Position numbers and translations under genes: made by a program
Shown: piece after piece, positions 15,539 to 21,758 of the stretch
Position numbering within the stretch: the stretch's first letter is position 1
How the letters are laid out: the number at the start of each line of letters is the position of its first letter
Notes under the pieces: generated by a model
Told to the model about the DNA's origin: nothing
Databases searched by the model: none
The model's input: only the letters and a program-made list of their open reading frames with translations
Source: AM-2324 sp042091035
Lineage (GTDB): Bacteria > Bacteroidota > Bacteroidia > Chitinophagales > Saprospiraceae
NCBI GenBank assembly: GCA_042091035.1
Contig: JBELIG010000015.1
Coordinates: forward strand, 1 to 30,388
Direction: 5' to 3'
Length of the DNA: 30,388 bases

Positions 15539-16798
15539 ATGCCTATATACATTTTAAAATCTACAGCATGTTTAGCGTTGTTTTATATGTTTTATAAGCT
15601 GTTTCTAGAGCATGAAAACATGCATTTCTTTAAGCGGTTTTATTTGATAGGGATGCTATTTATGTCTTTTTTGATTCCCTTAATTACAATTACTACCTAT
15701 GGGGATGTCTTGGAGAGTGCTCCTGTCGATTATGTTAGTAGTAAGGTAGAGTCAAGGAATGATTCTATGTTCTTAGATATACTGCCACAGGTATTGTTGT
15801 TCATCTATTTTGTAGGCTTTGTTTTATTTGCCAGCAGATTTATTAACAATTTAATTTCTTTAGTGTCAAGGATTAAGGGCAATGAACACTTTAGTAAGCA
15901 ATTTTATGTGAATGTATTGCTTGAACAGCAAGTAAGCCCACACACTTTTTTCAAGTATATATTTTTAAACAAAGCTTCTTTTGAATCTAATACTATTCCC
16001 AGGGAGGTCTTGCTGCACGAGCAGAGTCATGCTGCTCAGCGACATAGTATCGATATTGTATTGATAGAAATCATTCAAATAATATTTTGGTTCAATCCAC
16101 TGATCTATTTGGTGAAATCTAGTATCAAGTTGAATCACGAATTTTTGGCCGATCAGGCTGTTTTATCTAAAGGAATTCCTCTAAGTCACTACCAAAAAAC
16201 ATTGTTGTTGTTCTCAACAACAAAGGCAAGTCCAATTTTGGCAAATTCCATTAATTATTCACTCATTAAAAAACGATTTACAATTATGAAGACGAAGACA
16301 TCAAAGAATAAAATATTATTTAGAAGCCTTTGGGTACTTCCCTTAGTAGCTATACTGGTTTTTAGCTTTAGTACCAAACAAGAAATTTCCGGTGATGAAA
16401 CGAGTACATCCGTATTACTTGATAAGGATGGGGCAAGCAAAGCTGAGATCAAAGAATATAATAAACTTGCAAAGTTTTATAATGAAATGGATCCATCAAA
16501 GATGGTAATCAAACAGTCTGATGTAGAACGATTACACTACTTATATGATCTAATGACTTTAAGTCAGCGCAAAAAAGTAGAGCCTTTTCCATCTTTTCCG
16601 CCTGCACCGCCGGCACCTCCTGCACCACCAAAGCCAGTAAAAGTAGTCAAAGGTGTAAATGATAAGGCAGCTAATATTCCACCTGCTCCACCTGCTCCAC
16701 CTGTTTCACCAAAGCCAGTAAAAGTGATCAAGGGTGTAAATGATAAGGCAGCTAATATCCCGCCACCACCACCAAAGTCAAAGAAAAATAAATTGTAG
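15539..16798 (+). CDS. M56 (BlaR1/MecR1-like) membrane zinc peptidase with Pro-rich tail
   Basis: This 419-residue partner of the upstream repressor has N-terminal membrane segments (about 2-22, 33-54, 81-100). A cytoplasmic or membrane-embedded zinc site follows, HEQSH at 160-164, with a downstream ligand region LNHEFLADQAVL at 198-209. Another membrane segment is at about 260-278, followed by a periplasmic tail. The tail carries no penicillin-binding sensor domain like BlaR1. Instead it holds a short helix-like stretch and a Pro-rich region with a 27-residue unit repeated twice. Bacteroidota M56 proteins often have varied tails, so the signal sensed is unknown. The fold and peptidase motif are sure. 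Its role in relieving repression by the BlaI-type protein is inferred from the operon. Confidence 0.88.
   Translation: MPIYILKSTACLALFYMFYKLFLEHENMHFFKRFYLIGMLFMSFLIPLITITTYGDVLESAPVDYVSSKVESRNDSMFLDILPQVLLFIYFVGFVLFASRFINNLISLVSRIKGNEHFSKQFYVNVLLEQQVSPHTFFKYIFLNKASFESNTIPREVLLHEQSHAAQRHSIDIVLIEIIQIIFWFNPLIYLVKSSIKLNHEFLADQAVLSKGIPLSHYQKTLLLFSTTKASPILANSINYSLIKKRFTIMKTKTSKNKILFRSLWVLPLVAILVFSFSTKQEISGDETSTSVLLDKDGASKAEIKEYNKLAKFYNEMDPSKMVIKQSDVERLHYLYDLMTLSQRKKVEPFPSFPPAPPAPPAPPKPVKVVKGVNDKAANIPPAPPAPPVSPKPVKVIKGVNDKAANIPPPPPKSKKNKL
16598..16759 (+). repeat. Tandem 81-bp (27-residue) repeat in M56 protein tail
   Basis: Two adjacent in-frame units (16598-16678 and 16679-16759) encode a Pro/Ala-rich half followed by KPVKVVKGVNDKAANI and KPVKVIKGVNDKAANI. 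The second halves are nearly identical at DNA level, suggesting a recent duplication; the Pro/Ala halves differ mostly at synonymous positions. A third incomplete unit (PPPPPKSKK) follows. Confidence 0.85.
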
Positions 16799-17191
16799 GA
16801 ATTAATTTTTAACGCATATAAGGACCTAAGTCTATGCGGTGCTCACCCAGATATTTGCTATATCTTTCTTCAAAAACTGGCTCCACTTTGTGCTTTAGTT
16901 AGCTTTTGAAGCTGTAGTTGTATTCATCTGCCCATTGAATCAATGAATTAAATAATCTGGGTGAGTATATTTTGAGCTTATTGGGACAGATTTATTAGGA
17001 GTTACACATTTGTATAGGCATATTTGAGCTAACTTCTTACTGTCTACAAGTAGGAAAGGAAAGAACTTTAATCTATGCCTAAAGCGAATGTTTAAAACTG
17101 CTTTTTTAGAAATAAATAGTGGGCAAAACTGCCCATTCATTCAACAAGGTAGCCTCCAAAATTTCTAATACTAGTTTATCTTTTCAATTCC
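16799..17191. other. 393-bp intergenic stretch between convergent genes
   Basis: No convincing gene. It holds an 11-bp inverted repeat with widely spaced arms (CTCACCCAGAT at 16842-16852 and its complement at 16955-16965). A small hairpin TGGGCA-AAAC-TGCCCA at 17120-17135 could act as a weak terminator for the minus-strand gene ending at 17192. Confidence 0.5.
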
Positions 17192-17932
17192 TTACTTAGT
17201 CTGTTGCTTAAGGAAGTCAGCGTCATAGGTTTCCATGACCAGCAGCAATAGATTATAGAATTGACCTTCCGTTCCGTCTATTGATCGTCTAATCCAAAAT
17301 CCAGGGCAGGTAAAGCCTTCATATACATCATATCCACTTTCTTCTGCTGATTCTGCAAAGGCTCTAAAAGCTTCTTGTAGGAAAAAGCTCGGCCCTGAAA
17401 AGCTTCTATGTTCGCCTTCCGCAATAAGCCTCAAATAACCTTCCATAATATCGGTTCTATTGGCTGATATGTTGTAAGAAAGGAAGAAGGTCCTCAGGTA
17501 CTGTTTTAGTTCTGCATCATAGAGTGTTTTTGTACTTTCAACAAAGAGCTTGTTTTGTATTGCTTCACGAAGAATAGGTTTCAATCTTTCAAGGAACTGG
17601 GGATTATAATGCCCAAACGATTCACTGTTGAAATCAATATCTTCTTGATGTGGCCCCTCCAAAAAAACAGGATGCCCTGTGACTTGCTCCATAAATTTTA
17701 GGCCAATATGTTTTCTGGCAATCTCGTATTTACCGCGAATACCGCTTTGGGGCAACCAACTGCTAATATTGTCTGGACTCAAATCTGTATTTGCTTTGAT
17801 ATTGTCCCAATTTGATGCAAGAGAAAGGATGCTTTCACCGAAAGATGCTGAAATGAGGCTATTTTTTAATGTTGAAAAAGAGGAAAAAAATGTAAAAATA
17901 AAAACTATTGCTATTCCTTTAAGTGGAGTCAT
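17192..17932 (-). CDS. Uncharacterised exported protein
   Basis: I do not recognise a named family. The 246-residue protein starts with a hydrophobic, signal-like segment (residues 4-20, MTPLKGIAIVFIFTFFSSFS), so it is probably exported. The rest is mainly helical and soluble, with aromatic-rich motifs such as FNSESFGHYNPQFL near 99-112 and CPGFWIRRSIDGT near 208-220, which looks like a conserved core. A near-C-terminal YNLLLLVMETYDADFL follows. It lies 97 bases downstream of another exported unknown on the same strand, so they may share a transcript. It is not a lipoprotein by motif and has no T9SS tail. No function can be assigned. Confidence 0.7.
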   Translation of the reverse strand: MTPLKGIAIVFIFTFFSSFSTLKNSLISASFGESILSLASNWDNIKANTDLSPDNISSWLPQSGIRGKYEIARKHIGLKFMEQVTGHPVFLEGPHQEDIDFNSESFGHYNPQFLERLKPILREAIQNKLFVESTKTLYDAELKQYLRTFFLSYNISANRTDIMEGYLRLIAEGEHRSFSGPSFFLQEAFRAFAESAEESGYDVYEGFTCPGFWIRRSIDGTEGQFYNLLLLVMETYDADFLKQQTK

Positions 17933-18029
17933 TATTCTATGTTTTAAAAGGTGTGAAAGTAGAGCTTATTCTTTGCCAAATAAATTATTTATTATCTTTT
18001 AAATTAGTTTTTTTTGAATTTGGATTGAT

Positions 18030-19088
18030 TTATTCAAATTCCTGCACCCATCTTTTTGCATACTTTCCAATGGCAAATTCACTCATGATAAGCTTGTTGA
18101 AATTCAATTCAATTGTTTTCAGTAATTGATTTGTTTTGTGGTCATAGACAGAGATCGTGTTTTCATTGAATTCTGTTCGTGTGGACTTGTCAGGAGAAAG
18201 GATGATGACAGCATCTGCATTGACTGGCTTTTGAACAGCAAAGGTCTCATACAATTTCAAATCTTCAAGCATTGGTCCATCTTGAAGAAAAGATCTTGAG
18301 GAATTGCCCTGAAGTTGGCTAAAGGGTATAATGCCAATGCCCTTATTCAGAAATTGAAAATCGAAAAATACATCCTGGAATTCGTCAACAGTGGTGGACC
18401 AAGGTAGCATCAGGTCCTTATCTGGAGATACATCATTAGGGATATATTCGCCCATTGATTTAGCAGCAGCGATAAGGATTTTGTTTTTCTCTGCATTAGA
18501 CAAATGGTCTGTGATCCTGTTCGATAATGCTCCTTTTTTCCAATCTATTGGATAGATATTTAATTTTTGATCGGCATTGAACCAGCTTGCTCCCCCATGG
18601 ACAAAAGATTCAAAGCCAGTTGTCGTATAGAATTTTGAATTTACAAAGGAGAATGTTTCAAAATCCACTTTTATAGCATCTTCTAAAATTGGGCTTAAGG
18701 ACTTTATGAATTCGTCTATAGCTGATTTTGAATCAAAAAATATAGGCTTTGTATATGATTCCTCCAGTTTGTAAGTACCCTCTGGTATGTACATTTCACG
18801 TTCTGGGTCCTTGACGAAATCAGTTTCAATAACATCTAAGGTAGCATGTTTGAATCCTGAAATAGTTGGAATCAATAAATGATCTAAGGTGTAAACCTCA
18901 ACCGTATTGCCATTTCGATATACGCCCAAGGTTTTGAGGGGTGTATATGGGGCAAAGGCCTCTGAATCTTCATTGGAAGACTGTGAAGAACTAGAATTAT
19001 CAACATCTAATCCTATTAGTTGAATCAATTCTTGGGCAGATGTAAAATTGGCTATGCAGATAAAAAGTAGGACGATTATGTTTTTCAT
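18030..19088 (-). CDS. Uncharacterised exported protein
   Basis: A 352-residue protein with a clear signal peptide (MKNIIVLLFICIANFTSAQ) and no family I recognise. After a Ser-rich, acidic linker (SSSSQSSNEDSE, about 32-43) the rest is mixed alpha/beta and soluble, with SFVHGGASWFNADQKLNIYP near 161-180 and repeated aromatic residues. The ending VYDHKTNQLLKTIELN resembles a beta hairpin. No catalytic motif, lipobox or T9SS tail is visible, so a periplasmic location is the simplest guess. It is the upstream partner of the minus-strand gene at 17192-17932. Its own upstream region runs into an assembly gap. Confidence 0.7.
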   Translation of the reverse strand: MKNIIVLLFICIANFTSAQELIQLIGLDVDNSSSSQSSNEDSEAFAPYTPLKTLGVYRNGNTVEVYTLDHLLIPTISGFKHATLDVIETDFVKDPEREMYIPEGTYKLEESYTKPIFFDSKSAIDEFIKSLSPILEDAIKVDFETFSFVNSKFYTTTGFESFVHGGASWFNADQKLNIYPIDWKKGALSNRITDHLSNAEKNKILIAAAKSMGEYIPNDVSPDKDLMLPWSTTVDEFQDVFFDFQFLNKGIGIIPFSQLQGNSSRSFLQDGPMLEDLKLYETFAVQKPVNADAVIILSPDKSTRTEFNENTISVYDHKTNQLLKTIELNFNKLIMSEFAIGKYAKRWVQEFE

Positions 19089-19401
19089 AAGGTATCATTT
19101 ACAATGAAGATAGAATGTAATAAATATAGTTGCCCAACTATTTAGTATTAATATTGATTTGTCTCAAAAAGTATGTCCACTTGGTGGACCAAAAANNNNN
19201 NNNNNNNNNNNNNNNNNNNNNNNNNNNNNNNNNNNNNNNNNNNNNNNNNNNNNNNNNNNNNNNNNNNNNNNNNNNNNNNNNNNNNNNNNNNNNNNTGTTT
19301 AGACTATGAAGCTTGTTTTTGTGGATAACAAGATTAGTTTGGCAGAGTGACTTTTTTTGGGAAGTATTGTTTATAAAGTAATTGCAGGAATATTAAGATT
19401 T
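19089..19401. other. Divergent intergenic region with assembly gap
   Basis: This region separates a minus-strand gene from the plus-strand acetyltransferase and contains 100 N (19196-19295). Left of the gap lies GTCCAC-TTG-GTGGAC (19175-19189), a 6-bp dyad, preceded by TGTCTCAAAAAG (19160-19171), which resembles the ends of some insertion sequences. Right of the gap, TTG (19313-19315), 18 bases, TTAGTTTG (19334-19341) is a one-mismatch Bacteroidota promoter that would serve the acetyltransferase. Confidence 0.4.
19196..19295. other. Assembly gap (100 N), intergenic
   Basis: Exactly 100 N, so the true size is unknown. This is the only gap outside a gene; a repeated element is a common cause of such breaks. 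Confidence 0.95.
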
Positions 19402-20034
19402 ATGATTGGACCAGATAAGGATATTAAATTTCCACTTGAGCATTATGAGAGACTCTGTTTCTTGAAGAACGTAATCAAAAACCCTAATATCATTGTGGGT
19501 GATTATACCTATTATGATGATTTTGAAACAGTCGAAAATTTTGAAAAAAATGTGAAATATCATTTTGATTTTGTGGGTGACAAGCTGATCATTGGCAAGT
19601 TTTGTATGATTGCTTCCGATGTAAAATTTATAATGAATGGCGCTAATCATCTAACAAATGCATGGACTGCATATCCGTTCTCGATTTTTGGTAAAGGTTG
19701 GGAACATGCTATGGATGGAAAGAGCTACCCAGAAAAAGGAGATATCAATATCGGTAACGATGTTTGGATTGGCTATAATGCAACCATAATGGCAGGGGTG
19801 AGTATCGGAGATGGTTCTATTATTGCTGCAAATTCGACTGTTGTCAAAGATGTTGAACCCTATTCTATTGTTGGTGGGAATCCTGCAAAAGAAATAAGAA
19901 AGCGCTTTTCAAAGGATGATATTACAAAACTTCTAGCACTTAAGTGGTGGGATTGGGATATAGAAAAAATCACAGCAAATATTCAGCATTTGACGGGGAA
20001 TAACTTGGAAGTGCTGCTTGAGTCGGACTTGTAG
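19402..20034 (+). CDS. Vat/XAT-type hexapeptide acetyltransferase
   Basis: A 211-residue left-handed beta-helix acyltransferase. I prefer ATG 19402 because related Vat enzymes begin close to this point; a TTG at 19357 would add 15 hydrophobic residues. The family pattern is clear: VGDYTYYDD, YHFDFVGDKLIIGKFCMIA, then IMNGANH with the catalytic-type His83. WTAYPFSIFGKGWE and hexapeptide repeats follow (INIGNDVWIGYNATIMAGVSIGDGSIIAA), then PYSIVGGNPAKEIRKRF and LKWWDW. Vat enzymes acetylate streptogramin A using acetyl-CoA in the cytoplasm. Chromosomal relatives in environmental Bacteroidota are common and often of unproven substrate, so resistance should not be assumed. No resistance neighbours or intact mobile genes are visible, but a gap sits upstream. 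Confidence 0.88.
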   Translation: MIGPDKDIKFPLEHYERLCFLKNVIKNPNIIVGDYTYYDDFETVENFEKNVKYHFDFVGDKLIIGKFCMIASDVKFIMNGANHLTNAWTAYPFSIFGKGWEHAMDGKSYPEKGDINIGNDVWIGYNATIMAGVSIGDGSIIAANSTVVKDVEPYSIVGGNPAKEIRKRFSKDDITKLLALKWWDWDIEKITANIQHLTGNNLEVLLESDL

Positions 20035-20199
20035 GGTCTGAAAAACCATAGCTTTTGTTAAGAATCAAGCAGAGACTATATACCAGTCTGTAAATGGATT
20101 TTTTTATATTGAATTACGGTTTAGTCTTTGACTAGGTGCATTATTTATTGGAATAAAATATTTAGTTCTTTGGAGCTTAAAGAAATAGAATCTGTATCG

Positions 20200-21639
20200 A
20201 TGAAGTATTTAGGGTTAATTGCCTTGTTATTTGGAACATTTTATGCTGTGGCACAGTCACCAGTACATCCTGCTAATAATGAAGCATTTCTTCAGGATGA
20301 AGTTGCAGAGGTTTGGATCACTGTTGGTGAAAACGACTTGAACACTCTATTGGGTGATAGTTTATATACTGATCATCATTTTTCGGCAAGCTTTGAATAC
20401 AAATCCTCTTCGTATTCTAAAGTAATTGATGATGTTGGCTTTCGGGTGCGGGGAAACACGTCGAGAAACGCAGATAAGAAAGCCTTCAAAGTATCCTTCA
20501 ACGAATATACAAGTGGCCAAAAATTCAAGGGGATCGAAAAAATGAACCTGATCGGACAGCACAATGATCCTTCTTTATTGAGGTACTGGATGAGCCTGAA
20601 GGTTTTAAATGATAATGGTTTGGTCTGTTCCCGGAGGAGTTTTGTGCAACTCTATATCAATGGGCAATACAAAGGTCTCTACCTAAATGTAGAGCATATC
20701 GATGATGAGTTTCTTCAAAAACGATTCATAGACGATGATGAAGGCAATCTTTATAAATGTTATTGGGGTTCAGATATGACCTATTGGGGGTCTAATCCCA
20801 CTAATTATTATGATACCTATGAGCTGAAAACGAATAAATCAGAAAAGGATTATTCGGGTTTGATTCAGTTTTTATCCGCTTTGAATTCGGTTAGTGATGC
20901 AGACTTTCCCTGCTTTATAGAAGAAAATTTTGAGGTAGACCTATATCTAAAAACATTGGCGGTGGAGATGATCATTGGCCATTGGGATGGCCATGCCTTC
21001 AATAAGAACAACTTTTACTTGTATCAGCAGCCATCGAATGGGAAGTTTATCTTTATCGAGTATGATATGGACAATACCTTCGGAATTGATTGGATAGGCA
21101 TCGATTGGTCAACGCATAACTTGAACAATTGGCACAGTGGAGATAGACCACTTGTTGATCGCCTGTTGTCTCACCCATATTATAAGGATCAGTTCAATGT
21201 TTATTTGGAGGAAATACTAAATGATTTAGATAGCTCTAATTGGTATACTGTGCTAAATGAAAAACAAGCTGAGATAAGTGCTTCGGTGCAATCAGATAGC
21301 TATTACAACTTGGATTACGGCTTTGAGTTTTCAGACTTTTTGAATGCGCTTGATTCAGATTTTGGTGCACACGTCAAGGACGGAATCGCTGAATATCTGG
21401 ATAGTCGGATCAGCAGCGGATTGAACCAAGTCGAACCCATTCAAAATCTGTCTGCACCTTGTACTGACTTAGAGGATGATGAGGATGAAGAAGAACAAGA
21501 GGAGGAAGAGGAAATTGCTAAGAAAGTAGTGCATATTTTTGATGTTCTTGGCCGTGAATCTACATTTAGACCCAATACACTGCTTGTGTATATCTATGAT
21601 GATGGCACATCGGAACGTATTATTCAGTTGGAAGAGTAA
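20200..21639 (+). CDS. CotH kinase-like secreted protein with atypical acidic C-terminal tail
   Basis: ATG 20200 gives a signal peptide (MKYLGLIALLFGTFYAVAQ) and 479 residues; an upstream TTG gives a non-signal leader. The CotH domain covers about 30-400: FRVRGNTSRNADKKAFKVSF near 81-100, VQLYINGQYKGLYLNVEHID near 149-168 and the metal-site-like EYDMDNTFGID at 287-297. This is the most canonical DxD-type of the three CotH proteins. After it comes an acidic block (about 446-463) of Asp/Glu and one Gln, then a short end with VVHIFDVLGRES ... VYIYDDGTSERII. That end resembles a compact C-terminal motif seen in other marine Bacteroidota secreted proteins, but lacks the PNP of type-A T9SS domains. 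Secretion via T9SS is plausible, not shown. Confidence 0.87.
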   Translation: MKYLGLIALLFGTFYAVAQSPVHPANNEAFLQDEVAEVWITVGENDLNTLLGDSLYTDHHFSASFEYKSSSYSKVIDDVGFRVRGNTSRNADKKAFKVSFNEYTSGQKFKGIEKMNLIGQHNDPSLLRYWMSLKVLNDNGLVCSRRSFVQLYINGQYKGLYLNVEHIDDEFLQKRFIDDDEGNLYKCYWGSDMTYWGSNPTNYYDTYELKTNKSEKDYSGLIQFLSALNSVSDADFPCFIEENFEVDLYLKTLAVEMIIGHWDGHAFNKNNFYLYQQPSNGKFIFIEYDMDNTFGIDWIGIDWSTHNLNNWHSGDRPLVDRLLSHPYYKDQFNVYLEEILNDLDSSNWYTVLNEKQAEISASVQSDSYYNLDYGFEFSDFLNALDSDFGAHVKDGIAEYLDSRISSGLNQVEPIQNLSAPCTDLEDDEDEEEQEEEEEIAKKVVHIFDVLGRESTFRPNTLLVYIYDDGTSERIIQLEE

Positions 21640-21688
21640 GTGTTTTCGATGCTTTGACCACACAATCTACCCGTTATAGCGAAAATAA

Positions 21689-21738
21689 AAACACCCTAAA
21701 TATCCAGCGCTTTGCAGCTCCGAATATTTAAGGTGTTT
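21689..21738. terminator. Bidirectional terminator between convergent genes
   Basis: Arms 21689-21703 and 21724-21738 pair over 15 bases with one mismatch, and the inner bases can pair further around a TTT loop. A and T runs flank the stem on either side. It separates the third CotH gene from the minus-strand BNR protein. Confidence 0.75.
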
Positions 21739-21758
21739 ACTCTACCAAAAGGGTTATA

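Noticed and set aside
16940..17140. A 66-codon minus-strand ORF in the 16799-17191 intergenic region
   Set aside because: No signal, domain or start context, and base composition like non-coding DNA.
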